Assembly (NCBI RefSeq): GCF_963678975.1
Contig: NC_089275.1
Span: 25,419,977 to 25,483,976 of the forward strand
DNA: 64,000 bases
DNA from: Dysidea avara
Lineage: Eukaryota; Porifera; Demospongiae; Dictyoceratida; Dysideidae
Direction: 5' to 3'
Below are positions 54,705 through 64,000 of the stretch, piece by piece. Positions within the stretch are counted from its first letter, which is position 1, and each line of letters starts with the position of its first letter. A model generated the notes under the pieces. That model did not search any database, was not told where the DNA came from, and saw nothing but the letters and a program-made list of their open reading frames with translations. The position numbers and the translations under genes are program-made.

Positions 54705-55430
54705 TTAGTATACTACGTGTGTTCATAGTTGTATTATCATTCTTGCATCCAATAAGGTACAGGTACACCCCCTGTACGTGTAATCAATTTGCTGAAAGTC
54801 ATGCCATTTTTGAATTCTTTGTTGGATTTATAAGTTATATGGGTATCAAACTCCTCCCATAGAGGAAATATTTATACTGTACATAGAGCTGAGATGTGCA
54901 GTAGCAAAGTTCAGTAAAGCTGATCACGTTTGGGGTTTTATTGAGTAGATGTAGGTCACTGTGACACATTATCGGATTATTTCAGTGGCCAGATGACCTT
55001 ATTTGACAGGTTTTACAGTCATGTTATAGCTAAGTTCCAAGTACCATATAGCAAGGTTTTATTTTTGAGGGATTTTTTTTGCAGATTGGCAGCTGTCCAT
55101 GAAAATTGTTACCTTGAAATTTGCAGCTCAATCAGTTTGAATGTTCCCTAAAAGTGATGCCCCCTCAAAACTTTTGGGTGGTGGCAATCCGTGAAAATTT
55201 TCCCTCAAACATATATCATGATTAAGTTGAGAAGCCTTATTTAGTAGCCACTTCTTTAATAAGACCACTTCACTGTAGTGGCCATCTCTTAGAACAATAA
55301 AAATAAGGCCTAAGGTCATCACTAGTTCATTATAACAATGTATAGCATCCATTAAGATGAGACCTCTGTACACAATATGATTACCACATGTAGTATAGTA
55401 TCTCATTATGCAGTTTTGACCAGTAGAGAA
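54705..55430. other. Convergent 3' flanks, with a MITE-like segment
   Basis: The 3' ends of the NDH-2 gene (plus) and the next gene (minus) face each other here. At about 55045-55205, ACCATATAGCAAGG with TTGAGGG and, further on, CCCCTCAAAACTTTTGGG plus GGCAATCCGTGAAAATTT resemble an eroded, widely dispersed MITE type. The boundaries are unclear. Confidence 0.4.
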
Positions 55431-56867
55431 TCAAAGATGAAAAGATATTTTAATGATGAAAATGTACAAGAATAAAAACAACTTTCGTTTCATAGTGTCC
55501 GCCTGACAGGTAGATATACTGATGTTAGCAGGATCAGTCAGCTGGTCTCTCATCCCAGGTATAGACATGACCCATACATGAGGGTTATGAAGGACCCCTA
55601 ATTGTACCAGTATGGGGGTAATTCTGTTGTACAGTTGATCACCTTTCAATAAGTCCGGGATAACTTCCCTAATCCCAGCATAACGAATAGAATCAATCTC
55701 TAGTAGCGATGATAACTGCATATCAACAGCGTAGACACCGACAGCTTGAAGTAGGTCATTGAATATCTCTGTACCTCGTTGTGATAGATTGTAAGCATAT
55801 ATCCTAGTAGCATTAACAACATACTTCACATTAGAAATAGTCCACTGTTCTAGTACTGATGTAGCCTTATGTGACTGGAGAGCATTGAACCCTACATAAC
55901 CCCTACTAGTAGATTTATCAAACCCACCTTGAATTCCTCCTACAACAGCATTGATGTGGACAATATCACTAACACAAGACGTTTCGGCACAAAATGCTAC
56001 AATGTCAGCTTGTTGCAGTTTTGACAACACATCTCTGCCATGTGTCCGAGGGCACTGTCCATCCATCACAAACTTCACAACATGTTGAACACCAGTTGTA
56101 GTTTCATTTGCAGCTCCAGGACTATTTATAAAATACACATTTTTAATCTCACTACCCAGTATCTTGGTAGTTAGAACTTTGTGGTTGTATGTCACTGCAT
56201 CTGGATCCTTCCCTGCACCAATAATATAGAGTCGTAGGTTGGGGGACTTTGCAAGCATAAGCACATCAAATAAGATGTACAGAGCAACAGCATCATCTAA
56301 ATTCCAGTCTTTGCCTGTATCATTGACTGTTATAACAGTGTTTAAGCCTGTACAATTGCTAATCAGTTCCATATACAGGGAATATGCATAATTGTGATGT
56401 TGGGTGAAATCTCCAATGAGTAAACTCACTTCTTCCATTGTAGGGTGTTTGTTACAAGCTAACAAATATGTTACAGCTACAATGACGTCCATTAAGGATG
56501 AATTCCCTTCTGGGAACTTAATCAAAGCAACACTACAATCAAAAAATCTACCATGATTTTCGGTTTTAGCATCAACCCACTTGGCTACTGACAGGAACAC
56601 TTGAGCATGGTCATATATCCGATGTGGTACCTGCATTATCCTCGGGTTGTAGAGGTGTGAGAATTCCTTAAATGTCATATCTTTGATGGTGTCAATGAGC
56701 AGTCTCTTACGAACATTACACAGAGTCATCCTGATGACAACACTGAGCAACACTGATCCTATTGTGATAGTTAGCCATGAGAAGTGACAGTTTAACATAA
56801 CATTGATGATCAGAAGTAAGACAAAGATTACATTTAGTAATACAATGTAACTTATTGACCTCATCAT
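55431..56867 (-). CDS. Membrane-anchored protein, nucleoside-hydrolase-like
   Basis: 478 aa from ATG (MMRSIS). Two hydrophobic segments at residues 5-24 and 31-48 suggest an N-terminal hairpin anchor. The C-terminus is also hydrophobic (LFLFLYIFIIKISF). The core has VITVNDTGKDWNLDDAVALY (177-196), reminiscent of the DxDxGxDDAxAL metal/ribose motif of inosine-uridine nucleoside hydrolases. Later comes VVGGIQGG...YVGFNALQSHKA, like the family's MGG...EFN block. The first Asp of the family motif appears shifted or replaced, so catalysis is uncertain. I do not recognise a named family. It may be a divergent or non-catalytic member of that fold. The coding region is a single exon, convergent with the NDH-2 gene. 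Confidence 0.6.
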   Translation of the reverse strand: MMRSISYIVLLNVIFVLLLIINVMLNCHFSWLTITIGSVLLSVVIRMTLCNVRKRLLIDTIKDMTFKEFSHLYNPRIMQVPHRIYDHAQVFLSVAKWVDAKTENHGRFFDCSVALIKFPEGNSSLMDVIVAVTYLLACNKHPTMEEVSLLIGDFTQHHNYAYSLYMELISNCTGLNTVITVNDTGKDWNLDDAVALYILFDVLMLAKSPNLRLYIIGAGKDPDAVTYNHKVLTTKILGSEIKNVYFINSPGAANETTTGVQHVVKFVMDGQCPRTHGRDVLSKLQQADIVAFCAETSCVSDIVHINAVVGGIQGGFDKSTSRGYVGFNALQSHKATSVLEQWTISNVKYVVNATRIYAYNLSQRGTEIFNDLLQAVGVYAVDMQLSSLLEIDSIRYAGIREVIPDLLKGDQLYNRITPILVQLGVLHNPHVWVMSIPGMRDQLTDPANISISTCQADTMKRKLFLFLYIFIIKISFHL

Positions 56868-57019
56868 AGTGGTTGATCACTACTGTCGTAAATGCCTAGT
56901 ACTTCTTTTACCTGGAAATAGTCAATTAAAACATGAAAATACCTTGAGAGTTGAGACACATTACTACATATTGTACTTTGCGTGGGAGGATCAAAGTGCT
57001 GTTGGGGGCATACAGTACT

Positions 57020-57093
57020 GATTATCCACGTAACTGTACACTATAGTCATATAGTACAGTTTATGAGCATACTGTACAGTTACACGGATAATT
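57020..57093. repeat. Imperfect 74-bp palindrome
   Basis: GATTATCCACGTAACTGTACA on the left pairs with TGTACAGTTACACGGATAAT on the right around a loop of about 32 bp. Outside it ATACAGTAC occurs on both sides at slightly different distances. No exact 7-bp flanking repeat was found. Confidence 0.6.
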
Positions 57094-57164
57094 GGGCAAA
57101 TACAGTACATTTGGGTTAATACAGTACAATTATGCATATGTACTATTATATGAATACATTTATT

Positions 57165-57660
57165 CAATTTATTTATTTTGTTGATTAGCAAAACCCATCA
57201 AGGGTACAACGTGATTATTATGACCATCATAATTATGATGAATGTGTACAACAAAAAAAGGCAAGTATGTGAATCCTCGGACTAACATGCGACCACAGAT
57301 CTGATCTACACAGTAGTCAGTTGTGGGCATGGCAAGGGAAAAAAAAGTGCAACTACACGCATATGTACATACATACATACAACAAGAAAAAGGTAACTAC
57401 AAAACCTAGTTCAATCTAATGCCACAAAAATCATATACAGACAATGAGATAAACTTTAAAGGATAATCTAAATCACAATTACTTAAGTCCTCAATGTTCA
57501 AGTTGTTCCAGTCTGGGATTGTCCTTGGCAAAAATGAATAAAGATATCGGTTTCTGGCAAACAGTTGCATGAGCTTTTGATTGTACACGTGGTTCGCCCC
57601 CAGCCCACAAGGAATCCTAGTAGACGATTTGCTTCGAGTCAATGTGTTGTATGTTATCAT
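57165..57660 (-). pseudogene. 5'-truncated LINE, same family as 11190-14152
   Basis: The minus-strand frame (57660-57406) ends in RNRYLYSFLPRTIPDWNNLN, matching NRYSNSFLPRSIPDWNNLD of the complete ORF2. Beyond it lies CCCTTGATGGGTTTTGCTAATCAA and an AATAAATAAAT-type tail, matching the full element's 3' end. Confidence 0.88.
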
Positions 57661-57762
57661 TTGGTTTGCTAGTGATGTGCACTAGCAGCCTACATAAGAT
57701 GGTATGCTCGAGGGCACGCCCGATCATCATTTGGTGAGTAGGATATTATACCCCTGTATTTA

Positions 57763-58454
57763 GGCCACTACAATGAGATTACTTGTTTCTCATCAACCGC
57801 CCGCACCAAAATTTTCTTTTGCCCATGCGCACTCATTATTGCACGAGATGGCAGCATGGCTTTTTTGAGGGTTTATCACGTAGAAAAGCACTATTTCCAT
57901 GAAAAACTGCAATCCCATTGAGATACAGACACCATTTATGAGTGTTTTTTACTTCTGTGTTGATTAGAGCTTTCTGGAGCATCAACAACCACCAAGGCAT
58001 CAACAGTGAGTGCTAGTGTACATTAGACCATACACTAGCATTGGTATTGTGACCTGCATGCCCTATGTGCATGGCCATCATATCTAAGAGACATAGTAGC
58101 TTTAGTGTTGCTACTTCTGCCACAAGCTTACACAGCCCCTCCCCCTAATAAGACTGACCAGCCTACATGTGCTAAGACTGCTGCTGCATGGTACATGACT
58201 CCAAGACTGGTGGAACTTTCGCAAAGGACTTGAATGCTTTGTTACTGAAGTTGAAGTTTATGTGCACTTGGAATTTTACCCTCAGTGTGCACCAGTGCTT
58301 GGTGTGCATCCTGCCAATAGCCTAAAATAAAGGATTATTATACTGGTTTTGTACAAATATGCTATGGCTTGTGCAATAATGAGATAACCCGCTCGACCGC
58401 ATGTGTTACTCTATGAGAAGTTGATGAGAAACAAGTTATCTCATTGTAGTGGCC
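57763..58454. mobile_element. 692-bp MITE with 35-bp inverted ends
   Basis: GGCCACTACAATGAGATTAC (continuing TTGTTTCTCATCAAC) is inverted at the right end with one mismatch. TTA stands on both sides (57760-57762 and 58455-58457), consistent with a 3-bp PIF/Harbinger-type duplication. Non-coding. It lies directly upstream of the death-domain gene. Confidence 0.85.
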
Positions 58455-58455
58455 T

Positions 58456-58546
58456 TAGTCTTGCGTAAACCAGACCAACTTTGTTGCGCGAGTGTGGGTG
58501 GTCTCCACCCACATACGAAAGAACAAAAGTCGGTCTGGGGATGTGT
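58456..58546. mobile_element. Partial TAGTCTTG-end element
   Basis: TAGTCTTGCGTAAACCAGACC resembles the reconstructed end of the 2786-5689 element (TAGTCTCGCGTGGCCAGACC). An internal GTGGGTGG...CCACCCAC hairpin and AAAAGTCGGTCTGG follow. The far end is missing or merges with the gene's 5' region. Confidence 0.35.
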
Positions 58547-58716
58547 TCACTGTTACACAGCACCACATAATAACGTACCGTCGTTGCTATTCTAGCCAAA
58601 AAAATGGAGGCTGCGCGCGTCACAGTGCCATCGCCTACGTACCAATTCCATCTGATGCTTCACCTGAGAAGCAAGCGCACGTGATCGAGGAATTACGTTT
58701 ATTGGAGCTGAGGGTC

Positions 58717-61348
58717 ATGAAGGGGTGGTGCTCATCAATCACTGAACACTCCTCCATACGTGAGTTTACCGCAGTTTAATTATCCCAATTTGTTTTATGA
58801 GGGGAATTTTTGTGTTTGTTTGTGTGTGTGCTGTTCGAAGTAAGCGAGGACACTGATCAGATTTTTGAGTCAGTCAGCACGACTGACTGCAAGAACTAGA
58901 GCAAACCCCTCTACCTCGGCTGGCGGATAGATTGTACTACTTAGACATTAGCTAGATAAGAAGCTGTGCTGAATCAAGTACGTGTATAGCTACAATGTAA
59001 ATCATAGCACTATGAGTCAGCATGGCCGGGCCACATTAGCTATTCTATACTGCTATAGCTGAACTATTACACTCAACGAATCTTTTTGGCACGTGATTGT
59101 GCTGATTGCCAGATTGGAACATTTAATTTTTCTTGTGTGTGTGTGTGTTGTACTGTAACTTTGTTTTATTTTTAAAGCCTCCTTGCCATGCCGCTAGTAT
59201 GCTTGCACATCAGTATAATTGCCATGTTGTGTCTGGGGTATATGTAATTGTATGCTATGTGTTTTTGAAATCTTAATGATGGTTTACTCTCTCTATACTG
59301 GTGCTGTGTTCAACCTAGATAAGTTATTGAAAGCATTTCACACTATTCTAAAATCAGTGTTGCTAGTACAGTGTGTTCGATATTTATTTTAGTTTACTGG
59401 ACAGACAGACAATGTCTGATGCGTCCAAGAGACCAGCCCGAAAGAATACAATCACAATACATGTTACATCTACAATATTATTTCATGCTATAAAATTTAT
59501 TAATCAAAAGAGCTCGGTAAATTGTTAGCAGCTGAAGTTCTCAGTGCCAATCTACATTTCAGTTTCCCCGGGTAAACTTTCTTTTGGTTTCAGAAAGCTA
59601 TAACTTGGAAACTGTATGAAGTTTCTTAGTGCCTTGCTAGCTACCTGCAATGATAGCTATCAATTCAGTTAAATGCCATAATCAAGATTTATTCTAATTG
59701 ACCAAAGGCTGCCTCGGCATGCATAGTCTGACATAAACAGCCTTGTGTCTCGATTATATAATTTCCCTTAAACTATAATGCGTAACTTTACATCAGAGTC
59801 TGCAATTCTTAATAGGTATATACAAACTTCTATGACATACCCAACTGGTCAGGGATGTTTATCCAAATAGTCAACAACATCATGATACTGTTCATTTCCC
59901 ATTTCTTCAACTTAGAGTATGAATACCTCACAACTAGTTTGATTCAGTGCATCCTGAATCTCTAACTGCTCATGAATCTCTTAGCAATTTGTTTAAAGAA
60001 ATGTAGATATCTAGAGATAAGCGTGCAGGTAAATGCAATTCTCAGGGAAACATATATCCCTGTGTAAGTCGCTGTGATATGTGTTTCCCTGGAATAATAA
60101 TGTTTTGGTTTCTGTAGCAACAGCAGTAGCTGCTTCTGCTGCCGGCCACCGCCACCATTGCTGCTCCTCTGTATAACATGTGATAATGTGAAATGGAGTA
60201 CCACATTTATGTACATTTTTGTATATTATTATAATTACATTTATTTAAGCTACTGTAGCATACATGTACGCGTTGAAATAAACTTTTATCAGTTGTACAT
60301 GTTTTATCTATATAGATTTATAGATTTTGCTGCACATTTCAACATGGCAACATTTAGTGGTTAGTAGATTGGTAAAAGTATTTTACTTAGTGTTCTTATG
60401 TATATGGTGTTATAATAGGTGATGATAAGCCAAGTTTAAGGGACCTTGCTAATTTGGTTATTCCTCATATTGGTGCAAAATGGTATAATTTAGGACTTCA
60501 GTTGCTAGATTCTCACACTGAATTAACCAACATTAAGGACAGCAGTGCTTATAAAGATAATGAAGATCGCTGTAGAGAGATGTTTTCAAAATGGATTGAC
60601 ACGGATAAGAAAGCTAGCTGGAATAAAGTGGTTTCTGCATTAAAGTCACCAAGTGTTAAACTTATAAGCTTAGCAAATGACATTGAAAAGGTAATGGATT
60701 ATTTAATAATGTATACAGTACGTAGTTTAGGCAGGATTATACAGTATACGTGTAAAGTTTTGAGATGGAAACGTTTCATAGATAAGTATATATGGCAAGA
60801 TTTGGGCAGTTATCACATGTACAGCTATTCACTTGCATAATCGATAATGTATCCAGCAGAAAAGTAGTTGAGGAGTAATAATAATGATAAATATAATTAT
60901 GCAAAACTTTTCCACCTAGAAAATTTATATATATATATATGTATATGTATAATGGTATATATATATATATATATATATACTGAAATCCAGAGCATTTCTG
61001 TCTGCTGTGTAAACCTTATTAAGTTACCATATAGCTAGCTACAGGTACATATGATATAGCTATGTGCTTTTTCATATTGTGGCTGTCGGTCTGTTGCTTT
61101 ACAAACCCTATTGATTCGTATTCCATACCTCGATCATATTGATTACACGCAACAGTAATGTTTGCATACGTAGTCTGTAAACTTCTGTGCATGCTATACA
61201 TACCCCTAAAGGTTGCATAATTGTTGTACAAAAGCTTTACTCCACATTATGAAGTATATATCATATTCATTATGCTAACATGTGTCTGTTGCAGGAAAAT
61301 GTTTCCAAGAAACCATCAGGATTGTTTATGAAAGTGAAAGGTTTTATG
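58717..61348 (+). CDS. Death-domain protein, partial, three exons seen
   Basis: Exons: to 58759 (donor GTGAGT), 60419-60690 and 61295-61348. Phases match (1 then 0), giving ...EHSSIR|DDKPSLRDLANLV... The second exon holds a death domain: LRDLANLVIPHIGAKWYNLG, then LTNIK, CREMFSKWIDTD and SWNKVVSAL, with the W-x2-LG and W-x2-V/L-x2-AL pattern of the fold. It would act as an adaptor by binding other death domains in immune or cell-death signalling. The first exon's frame is open from 58459 with its only ATG at 58717, so the N-terminus may lie there or in an unseen exon. Upstream residues (YVPIPSDASPEKQAHVIEEL) look coding. The third exon (ENVSKKPSGLFMKVKGFM) ends at GTACGT. Further exons were not found. 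Confidence 0.65.
58760..60418. other. Intron of the death-domain gene
   Basis: AT-rich. An imperfect palindrome CAGGGAAACA...TGTTTCCCTG lies at 60043-60091. No transposon ends were recognised. Confidence 0.45.
60925..60985. repeat. (TA)n microsatellite
   Basis: Two ATATAT runs are separated by GTATATGTATAATGG, in the second intron of the death-domain gene. Confidence 0.85.
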
Positions 61349-63640
61349 GTACGTATGTGTGTGTATACAGGGTACGTACATGCACCCAGATTGATGTGCT
61401 CAGTTATACAAATCCCTGGGTACCATATTTACTCAAATAGTGTCGCACCCACTATACATAAAATAATAGAGCATATAACTACTCTAGTTATACAAAAATT
61501 TCTGGTAACTGATCTCAATATACTAACCATACCCTCACATGATCAGATTGCTAGTGACACTACCTCATCATCATCTTTGATGATATCTGTTTTATAGGCT
61601 TATGACTTCTTGCAGGCTGGCCCCTAGAGGGCTATATATAGTCAATTATTGTAAGTGACACAGCTAGGGATGTGTCAATTTTGCAATCAAAATTTGGATA
61701 GCTTCAAAATAAAATGCTGACATAATAAGTGTACTTTTTGTAACCTGGACAGTTGGGAATATAAAATTTGCACAATTTGTAATCAAATACTCTAGTAGAA
61801 CAGCCACTGCTTGGGAAATGGCTAAAACAAAACAGACAAACATAGGTGGAATACGCTAAGTGGGTGGAAAAAAGCAAAAACACTACACTTCAAAGGTTTG
61901 TTGGTCATTTTTTTTTCCGAGAAAACATGTCTGATTTGACTTGCTATGGAAGAACATTAAATTTAATTTTTAGTGAAAACGTGAAAATTGCAACAATTTG
62001 AATTTTTTCTTGCTAGAATGGACAGGAACTGTTGTTTCACATAATGGGATTTTATACTGTGCCCTTCTGAGTGGTTTGTTTATGTGAGGCCAGTTACACC
62101 ACATAACAACAGGCTGGTATTGAGTTCATTCATCATTACATCACTTCTTTCGTGTCTGTAACATTACTACAATTTATCGAATCACGTTTTGTGGTTGTTG
62201 GTGGTATTGAATTACGTTTAATGGTTGTTGGAGGCATCAACATTTATATTTTGGCAGGTGGTCAGGTTGTTTTATCACATGATCCGGTGTCACGTTATCC
62301 TCTCTCAGCGCAGGTTGGTGACAGGCACGTAGCTGCTATTACATTTTTGAGCCTTTGTTGTAATCTGTATGGCTTGATGTAGGATTTGTGGCCCCTGCAG
62401 CTAACTCGAGCCTATCTGGGTGAGAGTTCCATAGCCCAAAGAAAGTCCATAGTGGGGTAGCAGGGGGTCATAAGTGGCTAGTTGGAGTAGTTTAAACCTT
62501 GCCAGAATGATCATATTGTTTGAGCTTGGTTTTTCTGTCGCGCAGATGAAATCTTGTCACCTTTGATAGGTGCTGTTAAGTGTTAGCAAGTGTGTCTGCC
62601 TACTCGTGGCTGACCTGGCCACCTCCATGAAAACCATTCCAGCAGCATAGTTAAGAGCTGCAATTAGTTAATGGTTGTTGATACTGACCAGCATAGAAAG
62701 GCACATCTTTCAAAATGTTAAGTGAGTGATTTTGTAGTTATCAGTGTCATGCCTTTGTCTGGCGAGCAGTCAGCTGTCAGACTGCTCCAACTTCATTAAT
62801 ACTTAGTTGCATAACTCTGCAGTGGTACCGTAGCCTTTGTTTGACTTACGCTAAGATAGGCGTGTCACCAGCATGTTGTAAAGTTGGCAATATCTGTAGC
62901 TGTATAACTTGTTAATCTATAAAATATATACATAGCTGCATATGTGTAACCAGTGTGCTGCCTGTGGCTGAGGTACTGAGGAGCAAGTGCATTTTAGTGG
63001 CTATATGGGCTGTTGGATTTTAGCAGTGTAGTCATGTGATGATGACCTAGCTGATGTGCCACTGCACTATGTCCCAAGCTCGCGGTGCAGTCATAGTGAG
63101 TAATATTGGCTCACCTGCTTGTGTGCGCTCTTGACACATTTGATGTGTTCCCCATATCCAGACAGTTGAGGTACAGCCCAGTCTGACGTGTCTATGTGTC
63201 ACTAATCTGATACTGCTTACCATGTCTTGAGCAATCTCACATCTCTATTCATAGTGTAGGAATCTGTGTTAAACATGCCTGGTGTGATTTCAATACGCCA
63301 GTGCATGAAATAGCTGGCATGTGGTAAGAATCAAATAGCTTAGTGCTACTTTGTCTTGTTGCCAGAAGTAGTGCTACCAGATCTAGACTTACACGATTGC
63401 TTTGCATGTTCGGTGGTCACCATAGCTGTTATATAGTGTGCTGCTTATCTGTCACATCCTGTAAGTAATGCTGGCATATGTTATTGATGTATTGTTGGCA
63501 TGTGACTGCCCTCTCCCTCTGCAAAGTTTAACATACTCGGCATATCCAGCCGTGTGCTCAAAAGCAGTCTTTTCTTCCTCTTTACCCACACTAATCATAA
63601 AGGCCTAGTGCCTGTCCATTTCTCGCCTACTACAGCTCTG
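61349..63640. other. No further exon recognised
   Basis: It may be intron of the death-domain gene or intergenic. A 76-codon frame at 62152-62382 contains VVVGGIELRLMVVGGINIYI, an internal near-repeat of no known family. AAATACTCTAGTAGAACAGCC near 61783 is a variant of the recurring CTCTATTAGAGTA motif. Confidence 0.35.
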
Positions 63641-63970
63641 CATCAGCTATATCATTAGCACCTGACAGCATCATTTACAGTATATTTGACGACTATACAG
63701 TGGTAGCACAGTTCATTACAGCTGCACATCAGCTATACATTAATGGCAAAAGATGTAACAGCTACTCAGTTGATTACAGTGGCATATCAGTTATTGCACT
63801 TGACTGAATGGCACGACAGCTACATTTGTAGCATTATACAGCTACACATCAGCTAATCATTACCACTAAATGGCATTATTTACTTGCAGCAGCTGCGGCC
63901 ACAGTTCAAGCACACTTCAGTTCAAGCACACTTCAGCTACACTGAGAGCATATGACTGCACCTGATGTGA
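63640..63970. repeat. Degenerate tandem repeat, about 119-bp period
   Basis: CAGCTGCACATCAGCTATACATTA (about 63719) and CAGCTACACATCAGCTAATCATTA (about 63838) mark successive units, with CAGCTAC and TCATTA pieces between. It may continue past the window. Confidence 0.5.
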
Positions 63971-64000
63971 CAGCTAAGTGACCAGCACAGTAGAGTCAGA

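Noticed and set aside
57020-57093. Another 7-bp-flanked miniature palindrome
   Set aside because: The palindrome is real but imperfect, and no exact flanking 7-mer pair is present.
60043-60091. CAGGGAAACA palindrome as a member of the miniature set
   Set aside because: Flanking 7-mers match at only 4 of 7, no better than chance.

Overview
The window is eukaryotic and animal, most likely from a demosponge. This is inferred from spliced AT-rich genes with GT-AG introns, a kinase-Kelch fusion, an EF-hand alternative NADH dehydrogenase, a death-domain gene, and very dense small DNA transposons. The species cannot be named from the sequence.

Host genes, left to right: an acyl-CoA oxidase in one exon (minus, 15784-17763); a ZupT/ZTP29-like ZIP zinc transporter in two coding exons (minus, 21061-26270); a kinase-Kelch fusion in two exons (plus, 36020-38004); a broken duplicate of the ZIP gene carrying a 168-bp internal inversion (minus, 38821-40239); a seven-exon type II NADH dehydrogenase with two EF-hands (plus, 43945-54704, spliced frame consistent throughout, 581 aa); a membrane-anchored protein with a nucleoside-hydrolase-like motif (minus, 55431-56867); and a partial death-domain gene (plus, about 58717-61348). 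No operon-like logic links them.

The rest is mostly mobile DNA. There is a CR1/L2-like LINE with an uninterrupted 951-aa endonuclease-RT ORF (11216-14071). A lone PHD-finger ORF1 sits inside a hAT-like element in the ZIP intron. A Tigger/pogo transposon with an open transposase lies in intron 2 of the NADH dehydrogenase gene. Also present are 5'-truncated LINE tails, a CCHC/endonuclease fragment of another retroelement, tRNA-derived SINE heads, hAT-like and PIF-like MITEs with recognisable target duplications, and several foldback elements with arms of 130-730 bp.

The most unusual signal is a set of ultrashort palindromic insertions. Three (17, 22 and 41 bp) begin CATAGAT and end ATCTATG, and each is flanked by a perfect 7-bp direct repeat. 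An 828-bp element with the same ends also has a perfect 7-bp duplication. Two further CA...TG palindromes (43 and 29 bp) have perfect or near-perfect 7-bp duplications. A second group with TAGTCT...AGACTA ends and 9-bp duplications likewise ranges from about 60 bp to 2.9 kb. Together they suggest that transposon ends alone, with almost nothing between them, have been mobilised in this genome.
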